Assembly (NCBI RefSeq): GCF_014203835.1 | Contig: NZ_JACHJW010000001.1 | Coordinates: forward strand, 4,042,501-4,106,500 | Direction: 5' to 3' | Origin: Micromonospora polyrhachis | GTDB lineage: Bacteria > Actinomycetota > Actinomycetes > Mycobacteriales > Micromonosporaceae | DNA: 64,000 bases | Part shown: one piece after another, positions 8,151-16,754 of the stretch | How the letters are laid out: the number at the start of each line of letters is the position of its first letter | Position numbering within the stretch: position 1 is the stretch's first letter | Position numbers and translations under genes: made by a program | The notes under the pieces: model-generated | What the model was told of the DNA's origin: nothing | Database searches by the model: none | What the model saw: the letters and a program-made list of their open reading frames with translations, nothing else

Positions 8151-9125
8151 CTACCGGGGTGCAGCCGGTTTCACCAGTTTTGCCGCGATCCGCTCCGGCT
8201 TCGGCCAGCGTACGTCGGACGCCAGCCCCAGCTTCTCGAAGATCCAGATGACCCGTGCCGAGATGTCGATCTGTCCCCGGAGCACCCCGTGCCGCGCACT
8301 TGTCGGATCCGAGTGGTGCAGGTTGTGCCAGCTCTCACCGAAGGACACGATCGCCAACGGCCAGAAGTTCGAGGCCTTGTCACCCTGTCGCACCTCGAAG
8401 GGGCGCTCACCGTAGACGTGGCACACCGAGTTGACCGACCAGGTGACGTGGTGCAGCAACGCGATGCGTACCAGGCCGGCCCAGAAGAAGGCAGTCAGGG
8501 CACCCTGCCACGACCAGGTGACCAGACCGCCGATGACGGCCGGGGCGAGCGCCGAGATGACGACCAGCACCGGGAAGAGCCGGTCGACGCGGCTGATGTC
8601 CCTGTCGGCCAGCAGATCCGGGGCGAACCGTTGACGGTTGGTGAGTTCCCGGCGGAACAACCAGCCCATGTGCGCGTGGAACAAACCCTTGGTCAGACCC
8701 CAGAAGCTGCCCCCGAAGCGCCACGGCGAGTGCGGATCGCCCTCCACGTCGGAGAACGCGTGGTGCCGCCGGTGGTCGGCGACCCACTGGGTGACGCTGC
8801 CCTCGATCGCGAGCGAACCGGCCACCGCCAGGGTCACCCGGAGCCACCGCTTGGTCTTGAACGAGCCGTGGGTGAAGTAGCGGTGGAAGCCGACCGTGAT
8901 GCCCAGCCCAGCGACCACGTACCAGACCAGTGCGATGGCCACATCCGTCCAGCTCAGCCAGCCACCCCAGGCCACCGGTACGGCGGCGAACAACGCCAGG
9001 AACGGGATCACCACGAACGACCAGAGGCCGATCAGGATGCCAGGTGACTGCGGCCCTTCGGTGAGCGGCTTGGGGCCGGATGGCCTGACGGTGTCTGGTG
9101 GTTCGAGAAGCGTGGACGGGGACAT
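8151..9125 (-). CDS. Acyl-CoA desaturase (membrane fatty-acid desaturase)
   Basis: A 324-residue integral membrane di-iron enzyme introducing a double bond into acyl chains, probably at delta-9. The three histidine boxes are present: HRYFTH, HRRHH and HNLHH, with a further conserved HHVTWSVNSVCH. Four hydrophobic segments alternate with the boxes as in stearoyl-CoA desaturases. The ATG start has GAGGTG 3-8 nt upstream. A perfect TetR-type palindrome lies about 60 bases upstream, and a TetR gene follows downstream, so lipid-responsive control is likely. Confidence 0.92.
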   Translation of the reverse strand: MSPSTLLEPPDTVRPSGPKPLTEGPQSPGILIGLWSFVVIPFLALFAAVPVAWGGWLSWTDVAIALVWYVVAGLGITVGFHRYFTHGSFKTKRWLRVTLAVAGSLAIEGSVTQWVADHRRHHAFSDVEGDPHSPWRFGGSFWGLTKGLFHAHMGWLFRRELTNRQRFAPDLLADRDISRVDRLFPVLVVISALAPAVIGGLVTWSWQGALTAFFWAGLVRIALLHHVTWSVNSVCHVYGERPFEVRQGDKASNFWPLAIVSFGESWHNLHHSDPTSARHGVLRGQIDISARVIWIFEKLGLASDVRWPKPERIAAKLVKPAAPR

Positions 9126-9183
9126 GACACCTCACAGCGACAGGGTGGGGAAGATCAGTAACTTACGCCTACGTCACCGTAAC

Positions 9184-9197
9184 CTACGGTGCCGTAG
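9184..9197. promoter_or_regulatory. TetR-type operator palindrome upstream of desaturase
   Basis: CTACGGTGCCGTAG is a 6-2-6 perfect palindrome, with further A/T pairs just outside. Related CGTA-containing words (TTACG, CCTACG, CCGTAA) fill the 40 bases on the desaturase side. Palindromes of this type precede lipid-metabolism genes controlled by TetR proteins in actinobacteria. It lies between the divergent desaturase and HTH genes. Confidence 0.65.
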
Positions 9198-9276
9198 TTT
9201 GCTACGGGCGAGTATCCGGCAAATGGCTGGCGAAGATCGACGGGTGTTGTCGTATCCGCACCCTAGGTTGCAGCTC

Positions 9277-10134
9277 ATGACCGACCCGCTCGCCGCCGAA
9301 GCCCACCGCCTCCGCACCGTCGAACAGCTCTCCCTGAGCCAGATCCAGGACCGGCTGGGGATCGGCAAGGGCCGGCTCTACGAACTGCTGCGGGGCGTAC
9401 CGCCGCCAGAGTGGACCCGCCGACCAAACGCCAAGGACGAGCTGCGGAGCCAGGCGGTGGCGTTACGCGAGGAAGGGCGATCCGTCGTCGACATCGCCCT
9501 GGCACTCGGCATCGCCAAGTCCACGGCGTACCAGTGGGTCAGACATCTTCCGCTCGATCCCGACTCCGATGCCGCGCGCGCCCGGCAGCACGCCCACGCC
9601 GCGCGGATGCGGGAGGCGCGGTGGGCTCCCTACCGCGAGGAGCGAGACCAGTCCAGGGCGGCCGTACGCGCCGAAGCGGCGGAGCAGGTCGGCCCGCTGG
9701 ACGACCGGGACCTGCTCTTGCTCGGTGCCGCCATCTACTGGTCGGAGGGGGCCAAGTCCAAGCCCTGGCGTCGCAGCGAGCGAATCCAGTTGATCAACAG
9801 TGACGTGCGGTTGCTCGCGCTCTTCCTGCGCTTTCTCGAATCCATCGGGGTCGACCGCACAGTGCCGAGCTATCGGGTCAGCATCCATGAGTCCGCTGAC
9901 GTCGAGGCGGCGGTCGCCTGGTGGATCGAGGCGCTCGACCTGCCGGCCGACCGATTCCACCCGGCCACACTCAAACGCCACCAGCCCAAGACGGTCCGAC
10001 GCAACACCGGTGTGGACTACCGCGGTTGCCTGATCATCGACGTCCCGCAGAGCCGGAAGGTCTACTGGTTGATAGAGGGAGTGGTCGATGGCTTGGTCGG
10101 GCCGGGGGATAAGGGTGTGAGCGACGATCGGTGA
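9277..10134 (+). CDS. Two-HTH protein with a possible LAGLIDADG-like domain
   Basis: A 285-residue protein with two helix-turn-helix segments in the N-terminal 100 residues (SLSQIQDRLGIGKGRLYELL and VVDIALALGIAKSTAYQWVR), a basic helical linker, then an alpha/beta domain. That domain carries LLLLGAAIYWSEGAKSK followed by IQLINSDVRLLALFLRFL. The pattern of a glycine/acidic helix followed by NSD plus a helix is reminiscent of LAGLIDADG-type domains found in homing endonucleases and in WhiA, with the catalytic acid near E in YWSEG. Function unknown; transcription factor and degenerate endonuclease are both possible. It sits 24 bases upstream of a tRNA gene. Confidence 0.7.
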   Translation: MTDPLAAEAHRLRTVEQLSLSQIQDRLGIGKGRLYELLRGVPPPEWTRRPNAKDELRSQAVALREEGRSVVDIALALGIAKSTAYQWVRHLPLDPDSDAARARQHAHAARMREARWAPYREERDQSRAAVRAEAAEQVGPLDDRDLLLLGAAIYWSEGAKSKPWRRSERIQLINSDVRLLALFLRFLESIGVDRTVPSYRVSIHESADVEAAVAWWIEALDLPADRFHPATLKRHQPKTVRRNTGVDYRGCLIIDVPQSRKVYWLIEGVVDGLVGPGDKGVSDDR

Positions 10135-10158
10135 GGCGCTACCCTGACGGGGAAACCT

Positions 10159-10230
10159 TCGGCCGTGGTGTAATTGGCAACACGGTGCCCTTTGGAGGCA
10201 CTTTTCCAGGTTCGAGTCCTGGCGGCCGAG
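10159..10230 (+). tRNA. tRNA-Gln (anticodon TTG)
   Basis: The 7-bp acceptor stem TCGGCCG/CGGCCGA is perfect, with discriminator G. The anticodon stem GTGCC/GGCAC closes the loop CTTTGGA, giving anticodon TTG, and the T arm CCAGG-TTCGAGT-CCTGG is standard. No CCA is encoded. Confidence 0.95.
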
Positions 10231-10271
10231 CTTCTTAGGTTCGGGGCACATCGCTTCTTAGGTTCGGGGCG
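10230..10271 (+). repeat. Direct repeat just downstream of tRNA-Gln
   Basis: GCTTCTTAGGTTCGGGGC occurs twice, starting at 10230 and 10254, with a 24-base period. The first copy begins at the last base of the tRNA. It may mark a processing site, or the scar of a past insertion at the tRNA 3' end. Confidence 0.7.
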
Positions 10272-10394
10272 CGTCGGGTGACCTGTGCCTTTAGTCCGAT
10301 TCGGGGTTCATCCGGGGGGAACGGGCGACTCGCCCGGGACGCGCGGCTAGCATGAGGCCGCAGATTGCCCAGCCATCCCGACGGGAGCCCGCCC

Positions 10395-11936
10395 GTGTCC
10401 CAGTCCCGACCCCGTACCGTGGTCGTCCTCGCCGCCGGCGAGGGCAAGCGGATGAAGTCGGCGCTACCGAAGGTGCTGCACCCACTGCTTGGCCGCACCC
10501 TGGTCGGTCATGTCCTGGCGGCCGCCGCGCCGCTGGCCGCCGAGCGCACGCTGGTGGTGGTGGGCCACGGTGCCGACCAGGTCGCCGCGCACCTGTCCGA
10601 GGTGGCCCCGCAGGCCACCCCGGTCCGGCAGACGGAACAGTTGGGCACCGGGCACGCGGTCCGGATCGCCCTGGACGCCGTAGCCGACCTCGCCGGCACC
10701 GTCGTCGTGCTCAACGGCGACGTGCCGTTGTTGCGGGCCGAGACGGTCACCGCCCTCGTCGAGACGCACGAGGCGGCCGGGGCGGCGGCGACCGTACTGG
10801 CCGCCGAGGTGGCCGACCCGACCGGACTCGGCCGGATCATCCGGGACCCCGCCGGGCACCTGGAGCAGATCGTCGAGGAGCGCGACGCCACCTCTGCCCA
10901 GCGGGCGGTTCGGGAGATCAACGCCGGGATCTACGCCTTCGACGCGGCGCTGCTACGGGACGCGTTGAGCAAGATCTCCACCGACAACGACCAGGGTGAG
11001 GAGTACCTCACCGACGTCTTCGGGCTGCTGGTCGCCGCGGGCGAGGCGGTGGCCGTACACGTGGCGGCGGAGGCGACCGAGACGCTGGGCTGCAACGACC
11101 GGGTGGAGTTGGCCGCGTTGCGCCGGCTGCTGCGGGACCGGGTCAACGAGGGCTGGTTGCGCTCCGGGGTCACCCTGTTGGACCCGATGACGACCTGGAT
11201 CGACGTGACGGTCACGCTCGACCGGGACGCCGTGGTGGACCAGAACACGCAGTTGCGGGGTGCGACGACGGTCGGGGCGGCGGCGGCCGTCGGGCCGGAC
11301 GTCACGTTGATCGACACCACGGTCGGCGCGGGTGCGGTGGTGCTGCGTAGCCACGCCGTGGGTGCGGAGATCGGACCGCAGGCCAGTGTCGGCCCGTACG
11401 CCTACCTGCGGCCGGCCGCCCGCCTGGCGGACAAGGCCAAGGTCGGCACGTTCGTCGAGGTGAAGAACTCGGAGATTGGTCCGGGTGCGAAGGTGCCGCA
11501 CCTGTCGTACGTTGGGGACGCGACGATCGGGGCGCGGGCCAACATCGGTGCGGCGACGATCTTCGTGAACTACGACGGCGTGGCCAAGCACCACACCACC
11601 GTCGGCGAGGCGGCCTTCGTCGGCTGCGACACGAACCTGATCGCTCCGGTCGAGATCGGGCCGGGCGCGTACGTGGCCGCGGGCAGCGCCATCACCCAGG
11701 ACGTACCGCCGGGAGCGCTCGGGGTGACCCGGGCTTCGCAGCGCAACGTCGAAGGTTGGGTGGCGCGGCGGCGAGCGGGTACGAAGTCGGCGGAGGCCGC
11801 GGAGGCGGCGCTCACCCGGCAGGAGGCGGAGCTTGCCCGGCAGAGGGCTGTTGACGCAAGTCAGGGTGAGGCATTCCACGGCCTTGGCGACACGGCTGGA
11901 TACGACGCCGACCCGGGGGATACTGCAACCGAATAG
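10395..11936 (+). CDS. glmU: Bifunctional GlmU: GlcN-1-P acetyltransferase / UDP-GlcNAc pyrophosphorylase
   Basis: GlmU, 513 residues, makes UDP-N-acetylglucosamine for peptidoglycan. The N-terminal uridylyltransferase has LAAGEGKRMKSALPKVLHPL, GTGHAVR, NGDVPLL and INAGIYAFD. The C-terminal half is a left-handed beta helix of hexapeptide repeats carrying VKNSEIG, PHLSYVGDATIG and FVNYDGVAKHHT, which include acetyltransferase residues. A 55-residue Ala/Glu-rich tail follows, typical of actinobacterial copies. The GTG start at 10395 has GGGAG 9-13 nt upstream. It precedes prs by 49 bases, a conserved pairing. Confidence 0.95.
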   Translation: MSQSRPRTVVVLAAGEGKRMKSALPKVLHPLLGRTLVGHVLAAAAPLAAERTLVVVGHGADQVAAHLSEVAPQATPVRQTEQLGTGHAVRIALDAVADLAGTVVVLNGDVPLLRAETVTALVETHEAAGAAATVLAAEVADPTGLGRIIRDPAGHLEQIVEERDATSAQRAVREINAGIYAFDAALLRDALSKISTDNDQGEEYLTDVFGLLVAAGEAVAVHVAAEATETLGCNDRVELAALRRLLRDRVNEGWLRSGVTLLDPMTTWIDVTVTLDRDAVVDQNTQLRGATTVGAAAAVGPDVTLIDTTVGAGAVVLRSHAVGAEIGPQASVGPYAYLRPAARLADKAKVGTFVEVKNSEIGPGAKVPHLSYVGDATIGARANIGAATIFVNYDGVAKHHTTVGEAAFVGCDTNLIAPVEIGPGAYVAAGSAITQDVPPGALGVTRASQRNVEGWVARRRAGTKSAEAAEAALTRQEAELARQRAVDASQGEAFHGLGDTAGYDADPGDTATE

Positions 11937-11985
11937 TCCCAGGTCCCCAGCCGGGAACCACCGATCAACGGGAGCAGACGAGCCG

Positions 11986-12966
11986 ATGGGCAGCATCGTC
12001 GCCGAAAACCGCAAAAGTCTGATGCTCTTCTCGGGGCGGGGCTTTCCGGAACTGGCCCAGGAGATCGGCGAGGTGCTCGGCGTGGCACCGACGCCGGCCG
12101 ACGCGTACGAGTTCGCCAACGGCGAGATCTTCGTCCGGTTCAAGGAGTCGGTACGTGGCTCGGACGCGTTCGTGGTGCAGTCGGTCACGCACGGCGTGAA
12201 CAAGTGGGTCATGGAGACCCTGATCATGATCGACGCGTTGAAGCGCGGGTCGGCGAAGCGGATCACGGTCGTGTTGCCGTTCTACCCGTACGCCCGGCAG
12301 GACAAGAAGCACCGGGGTCGGGAGCCGATCTCGGCGCGGCTGGTGGCGGACCTGCTCAAGACGGCCGGGGCGAACCGCATCCTCACCGTGGACCTGCACA
12401 CCGCGCAGATCCAGGGTTTCTTCGACGGGCCGGTGGACCACCTGTTCGCGATGGACATTCTGGCCAACTACGTGGAGCGCCGGTACGCCGGGCGGCCGAT
12501 GACGGTGGTGGCACCGGACTCCGGTCGGGTACGGGTGGCCGAGCGGTGGACGGACCGGCTGGGTGGCTGCCCGCTGGCGTTCATTCACAAGACTCGCGAT
12601 CCGCTCAAGCCGAACCAGGTGGTGGCGAACCGGGTGGTGGGGGACGTCGAGGGCCGGGTCTGCCTGATCGTTGATGACATGATCGACACTGGTGGGACGA
12701 TCTGTAAGGCGGCGGAGATCCTGCACGAGGCGGGGGCGGCGGACGTCGTGGTGGCGTCGACCCACGCCCTGCTGTCGGACCCGGCTACGGAGCGGTTGAA
12801 GAACAGCCAGATCAGCGAGGTCATCGTGACCAACACGCTGCCGTTGCCGCCGGAGAAGCAGTTGGACAAGCTCACGGTGTTGTCGATCGCGCCGCTGCTG
12901 GCGCGGGCGATCCGTGAGGTCTTCGACGACGGTTCGGTGACCACGCTCTTCGGCGGGCTCAGCTGA
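11986..12966 (+). CDS. prs: Ribose-phosphate pyrophosphokinase
   Basis: PRPP synthetase, 326 residues, converts ribose-5-phosphate and ATP into PRPP for purine, pyrimidine, histidine and tryptophan synthesis. The ATP/Mg region VVLPFYPYARQDKKHRGREP, the VDLHTAQIQGFFD segment and the PRPP loop CLIVDDMIDTGGTICKAA are all intact. ATG 11986 has GGGAG at a good distance. It is the second gene of the glmU-prs-rplY-pth block. Confidence 0.96.
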   Translation: MGSIVAENRKSLMLFSGRGFPELAQEIGEVLGVAPTPADAYEFANGEIFVRFKESVRGSDAFVVQSVTHGVNKWVMETLIMIDALKRGSAKRITVVLPFYPYARQDKKHRGREPISARLVADLLKTAGANRILTVDLHTAQIQGFFDGPVDHLFAMDILANYVERRYAGRPMTVVAPDSGRVRVAERWTDRLGGCPLAFIHKTRDPLKPNQVVANRVVGDVEGRVCLIVDDMIDTGGTICKAAEILHEAGAADVVVASTHALLSDPATERLKNSQISEVIVTNTLPLPPEKQLDKLTVLSIAPLLARAIREVFDDGSVTTLFGGLS

Positions 12967-13175
12967 CGGTCGTTCTTCCCGGGGGTGGCGGCGGTCGGCC
13001 TGCCCGGGGCGGTCGAGTAGTAGTGCTGACCGGATAGCGGGACGGTGGCGGCCGGGAGCGGATGGCTTCCGGTCGGCGTGCCGCATTGTGCCGCCGCTGG
13101 TGGTGCGGTGGTCCGGAAGGTGGGTGGTACGGGTCGGGGTGGGGTGCCGCTGACACGCCCCGGCCTGGCCTCCGG

Positions 13176-13181
13176 TAGACT
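13176..13181 (+). promoter_or_regulatory. Probable -10 element of the rplY promoter
   Basis: TAGACT fits the actinobacterial TANNNT -10 consensus and lies 177 bases before the rplY start, just ahead of the structured leader. No -35 box with ideal spacing is visible. Confidence 0.45.
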
Positions 13182-13189
13182 AGTGCGGT

Positions 13190-13357
13190 TGCCATGGCGA
13201 GGGTGCCCTGCGGGCCGCTAGAGGAAATGCCGCACGGAGGCACCGTCATCGACGCGGTGCTCTGGGTAGAGCGTGAGAAGTTGAGCGCCCCAGCGAGCCC
13301 CTCGCCCAGCACCGCCAGCCGACGTTCCGCCGCAGCGACCGTATCAGGAGTTTTGTC
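13190..13357 (+). promoter_or_regulatory. Structured 5' leader of rplY
   Basis: The leader can fold into two main stems. The first pairs GGTGCC (13202) with GGCACC (13239) and, inside it, TGCGG with CCGCA. The second pairs GCGGTGCT (near 13254) with AGCACCGC (near 13310), extended by GGG/CCC. Ribosomal protein genes are often autoregulated through such leaders; I do not recognise a named class. The 200 bases before it, after prs, show no gene. Confidence 0.5.
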
Positions 13358-14047
13358 GTGTCCGAGGTAAAGATCAGCGCCGAGCCCCGTACCGAGTTCG
13401 GCAAGGGTGGTGCCCGTCGTACCCGTCGGGCCGGCAAGGTGCCCGCCGTGCTGTACGGCCATGGCGAGAAGCCCAAGCACATCGCGCTGCCCGCGCGCGA
13501 GTTCGCCGCCGCTATCCGCAAGGGCGGTGCCAACCAGCTCTTCGCGATCGAGGTCAGCGACGGCACCCAGGCGCTGGCGCTGCCGAAGGCGATCCAGCGT
13601 GACCCGATCAAGGACACCTTCGAGCACGTCGACCTGCTGCTGGTCCGTCGGGGCGAGAAGGTCGCCGTGGAGGTTCCGGTGCAGCTGACCGGCGAGGCGG
13701 CTTCGGACACGCTGCTGGTGCACGAGCACGCCACGCTCGCGGTGACCGCCGAGGCGACGAAGGTGCCGGACCACCTGGAGGCCTCGATCGAGGGCATGGA
13801 GGCCGGTTCGCAGGTTCTCGCCAAGGACGTGGAGCTGCCGGGCGGGGTCGAGTTGACCGCTGACCCAGAGCTGATCGTCGTGGCCGTCACCGCAGCTCCG
13901 ACCGCTGAGCAGATCGCGGCCGAGCTGGGCGAGGTCGAGGAGGAGCCGGCTGAGGCCGAGGCCGGCGAAGAGGGTGCCGAGGGCGAAGAGGGCGTCGCTG
14001 CCGCCGAGGGCGAGGAGTCCCCGGAGCGCGAGCGCACCGAGGCCTGA
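13358..14047 (+). CDS. rplY: 50S ribosomal protein L25/general stress protein Ctc
   Basis: A 229-residue long-form L25 that binds 5S rRNA. The N-terminal 95 residues form the L25 domain ([33 protein letters not shown]), and residues 100-185 are the TL5/CTC C-terminal beta domain. A strongly acidic Glu/Ala tail of about 45 residues ends the protein, as in other actinobacteria. GTG start at 13358 with AGGAG about 8-12 nt upstream. A strong terminator follows. Confidence 0.94.
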   Translation: MSEVKISAEPRTEFGKGGARRTRRAGKVPAVLYGHGEKPKHIALPAREFAAAIRKGGANQLFAIEVSDGTQALALPKAIQRDPIKDTFEHVDLLLVRRGEKVAVEVPVQLTGEAASDTLLVHEHATLAVTAEATKVPDHLEASIEGMEAGSQVLAKDVELPGGVELTADPELIVVAVTAAPTAEQIAAELGEVEEEPAEAEAGEEGAEGEEGVAAAEGEESPERERTEA

Positions 14048-14062
14048 CCGATTCCGTCTCGA

Positions 14063-14092
14063 CAGGCACCCCCGACTGCTCGGGGGTGCCTG
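14063..14092 (+). terminator. Intrinsic terminator after rplY
   Basis: CAGGCACCCCCGA and TCGGGGGTGCCTG form a perfect 13-bp stem with loop CTGC. TTTT follows a few bases further on. It lies 16 bases after rplY and 26 bases before pth, so pth expression must come from readthrough or a local promoter. Confidence 0.85.
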
Positions 14093-14118
14093 TTGGAGTT
14101 TTCGCCGAGGATGTGAAG

Positions 14119-14709
14119 GTGACGGACGAAGCGCAGCCGTGGCTCGTGGTCGGGCTCGGCAACCCCGGCAAGGAGTACGCACGGAATCGCCACAATGTCG
14201 GGTTCATGGTGGTGGATCTGCTCGCCGGGCGGATCGGTGCGAGGTTCGGCCGGCATCGTCGGGCGGTTGCCGAGGTGGCCGAGGGGCGGCTCGGGCTCGG
14301 AGGTCCGAGGCTGGTGCTCGCCAAGCCGTTGACGTACATGAACCTGTCGGGCGGGCCGGTTGCCGCGTTGGCCCAGTTCTTCAAGGTGCCGCCGGCTCAG
14401 GTGATCGCGGTGCATGACGAACTGGACGTCGACTACGGCCAGTTGCGGGCGAAGTGCGGTGGTGGCGAGGGTGGTCACAACGGGCTGCGTTCGATGAGCA
14501 AGTCGCTGGGGACGAAGGACTACCACCGGGTGCGGTTCGGCATCGGTCGTCCGCCGGGGCGGCAGGATCCGGCCGATTATGTGCTCTCGGACTTCTCCGC
14601 TGCCGAGCGTAAGGAGTTGGAGTTCCTCGTCGATCGGGCGGCGGACGTGACGGAGTCGATCGTCACTCGGGGCCTGGAGCCGACGCAGAACGCCTATCAC
14701 GGCTCCTGA
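14119..14709 (+). CDS. pth: Peptidyl-tRNA hydrolase
   Basis: Pth, 196 residues, releases peptides from peptidyl-tRNA that has dropped off ribosomes. The family motifs are present: [18 protein letters not shown] with the catalytic histidine, [20 protein letters not shown] and [12 protein letters not shown] 14119 was chosen because GAGGA lies 8 nt upstream; GTG 14086 is in frame but falls inside the terminator stem. It is paired with rplY as in most actinobacteria. Confidence 0.95.
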   Translation: MTDEAQPWLVVGLGNPGKEYARNRHNVGFMVVDLLAGRIGARFGRHRRAVAEVAEGRLGLGGPRLVLAKPLTYMNLSGGPVAALAQFFKVPPAQVIAVHDELDVDYGQLRAKCGGGEGGHNGLRSMSKSLGTKDYHRVRFGIGRPPGRQDPADYVLSDFSAAERKELEFLVDRAADVTESIVTRGLEPTQNAYHGS

Positions 14710-14948
14710 CTCGGGCCGCCCATGGGGCTGTGGTCAATGGCGGAATGCTGCCCGCCACGTGCTCCCGGCTCGTTGCCGAGGTTGCCGTTGGGCGGTCGGT
14801 CGCGCTGCGCTTCGCGCCAGCGCCAGCGCCGGTAGTCTTCGGGCACGGGCGCGGACCGGTCTGTCGGCCGCGGGCGGATGCCCCCGCCGGTCGGTCCGGC
14901 GAGGAGGCGAATCGTGGGTGGGATGCGTACCCGTGTGGTGGTCGGCCG

Positions 14949-15785
14949 ATGATGACGGACCCGCCGGGCAACGGCGACGACGCTGGTTTCGCCCGCTGGC
15001 TGGCGGCGTGGGCCGGGCGGGCGTTGCTCGACGTCCGGGCGGAGTTGGGCTACGCCGATCCCGGTGCGTTGAAGGCGGCCGGTGACAAGGTCTCGCACGA
15101 GGTGCTCCGTACGGAGTTGGCCCGGTGGCGGCCGGCGGATGCGGTGTTGTCGGAGGAGGATGAGGGATCTCGGCTGGCCTGGACCGCAGAACTGGGGAGG
15201 GCGGCGGTTCGCCGGCTGACCGCTGACCGGGTGTGGATCGTCGATCCGCTGGACGGGACGCGGGAGTTCGCCGAGGAGGGGCGGACGGACTGGGCGGTGC
15301 ACGTGGCGCTCTGGGACCGACGGTCGGCCGGGACGGGTCACGGGTTGGTCGCCGGTGCGGTGGCGTTGCCGGCGCGGGACCGCGTGCTGGGGGCCGAACT
15401 GCCACCGCCGTACCCGCCGGTTGGGGAGGTGGCCGAGCCGGGCGGGACGATCCGGCTGGCGGCCAGTCGTAGCCGGCCGCCGGTGTTCCTCACCGACTTC
15501 GCGGCGGAGATCGGCGCGCGGCTCGTACCGATGGGGTCGGCGGGGGCGAAGATCACCGCGGTCATCGACGGCGAGGTGGACGCGTACGTGCACGCCGGTG
15601 GGCAGTACGAGTGGGACTCGGCGGCCCCGGTGGCTGTGGCGACGGCCACGGGACTGCACGCTTCCCGAATCGACGGATCCGCGTTGCAATACAACGAGGC
15701 GGATCCGCGCCTGCCGGATCTGCTGGTCTGTCGGACCGAGCTTGCTCCACGACTGCTTGCGGCGCTGCGGCGTCATACGGGGTAG
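14949..15785 (+). CDS. cysQ: 3'(2'),5'-bisphosphate nucleotidase, CysQ-type
   Basis: A 278-residue inositol-monophosphatase-fold phosphatase. Metal ligands are visible in LSEEDEG, IVDPLDGTREF and the C-terminal QYEWDSAAP. Such enzymes hydrolyse 3'-phosphoadenosine 5'-phosphate (and PAPS), removing a by-product of sulfate assimilation. Placement directly before cysD and cysN supports this over inositol phosphatase. ATG 14949 was chosen; the ATG at 14952 is out of frame. Confidence 0.88.
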   Translation: MMTDPPGNGDDAGFARWLAAWAGRALLDVRAELGYADPGALKAAGDKVSHEVLRTELARWRPADAVLSEEDEGSRLAWTAELGRAAVRRLTADRVWIVDPLDGTREFAEEGRTDWAVHVALWDRRSAGTGHGLVAGAVALPARDRVLGAELPPPYPPVGEVAEPGGTIRLAASRSRPPVFLTDFAAEIGARLVPMGSAGAKITAVIDGEVDAYVHAGGQYEWDSAAPVAVATATGLHASRIDGSALQYNEADPRLPDLLVCRTELAPRLLAALRRHTG

Positions 15786-15833
15786 TCTGTCGGCGTACTC
15801 CTGACTTAACCGATTGGAAAGGTCTGGAATCGC

Positions 15834-16754
15834 ATGGACGAGCGGAGCGGAGTCGGCGTGTACCGGGTGTCCCACCTGGACGCGCTCGAAGCCGAGAGCA
15901 TCTTCATCATCCGGGAGGTGGTGGCCGAGCTGGAGCGCCCGGTCCTGCTCTTCTCTGGTGGCAAGGACTCCATCGTCATGCTCCGGCTGGCCCAGAAGGC
16001 GTTCGCCCCGGCCAGCATTCCGTTCCCGGTCATGCACGTCGACACCGGGCACAACTTCCCCGAGGTGCTCGAATACCGCGACCAGCGGGTCGCCGAACTC
16101 GGCCTGCAACTGGTGGTGGCCAGCGTGCCCGACGCCCTGACGGCCGGGCTGGTCCAGGAGACCCCGGACGGGACCCGCAACCGGATCCAGACCCCCGTGC
16201 TGCTGGCCGCGGTGGAGACGTACCGGTTCGACGCCCTCTTCGGCGGTGCCCGGCGCGACGAGGAGAAGGCCCGCGCCAAGGAACGGGTCTTCAGCTTCCG
16301 CGACGACTTCGGCCAGTGGGATCCGAAGAACCAGCGCCCCGAGCTGTGGTCGCTCTACAACGGCCGGCACCATCCCGGCGAGTCGATCCGGGTCTTCCCA
16401 CTGTCCAACTGGACCGAACTCGACGTCTGGCACTACATCGCCCGCGAGCGGCTGCCGCTGCCGTCGATCTACTACGCGCACGACCGCGAGGTCGTCGAGC
16501 GGGACGGAATGCTGTACGGGGTCAACGAGTTCCTCCGGCCCCGGGCCGGTGAGGAGACCGGCAAGGCGCGGGTGCGCTACCGGACGGTCGGGGACGCCTC
16601 GTGTACGGCGGCGGTCCGCTCCGACGCCGACACCGTGGAGCAGGTGATCGAGGAAATCGCGGCGACCCGGATCACCGAGCGGGGCGCGACCCGGGGCGAC
16701 GACCGGGTCAGCGAGGCCGCGATGGAGGATCGCAAGCGGGAGGGGTACTTCTGA
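15834..16754 (+). CDS. cysD: Sulfate adenylyltransferase subunit 2
   Basis: CysD, 306 residues, is the catalytic subunit that joins sulfate to ATP to give adenosine 5'-phosphosulfate. The PP-loop LLFSGGKDSIVMLRL, VDTGHNFPEVLEYRD and FGGARRDEEKARAKER are characteristic. The C-terminus shows the usual GDASCTAAVRS. GGAAAGG lies 10 nt before the ATG. The stop overlaps cysN (ATGA type), so both subunits are translated together. Confidence 0.96.
   Translation: MDERSGVGVYRVSHLDALEAESIFIIREVVAELERPVLLFSGGKDSIVMLRLAQKAFAPASIPFPVMHVDTGHNFPEVLEYRDQRVAELGLQLVVASVPDALTAGLVQETPDGTRNRIQTPVLLAAVETYRFDALFGGARRDEEKARAKERVFSFRDDFGQWDPKNQRPELWSLYNGRHHPGESIRVFPLSNWTELDVWHYIARERLPLPSIYYAHDREVVERDGMLYGVNEFLRPRAGEETGKARVRYRTVGDASCTAAVRSDADTVEQVIEEIAATRITERGATRGDDRVSEAAMEDRKREGYF

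Noticed and set aside
9277-10134. Phage integrase or resolvase next to the tRNA gene
   Set aside because: No tyrosine or serine recombinase catalytic residues are visible; only HTH motifs and the LAGLIDADG-like segment.
13227-13372. Small frame starting at an ATG in the rplY leader and overlapping rplY
   Set aside because: The sequence is better explained as RNA structure; the ribosome site touches the ATG, and the peptide is Ser/Ala/Arg low complexity.
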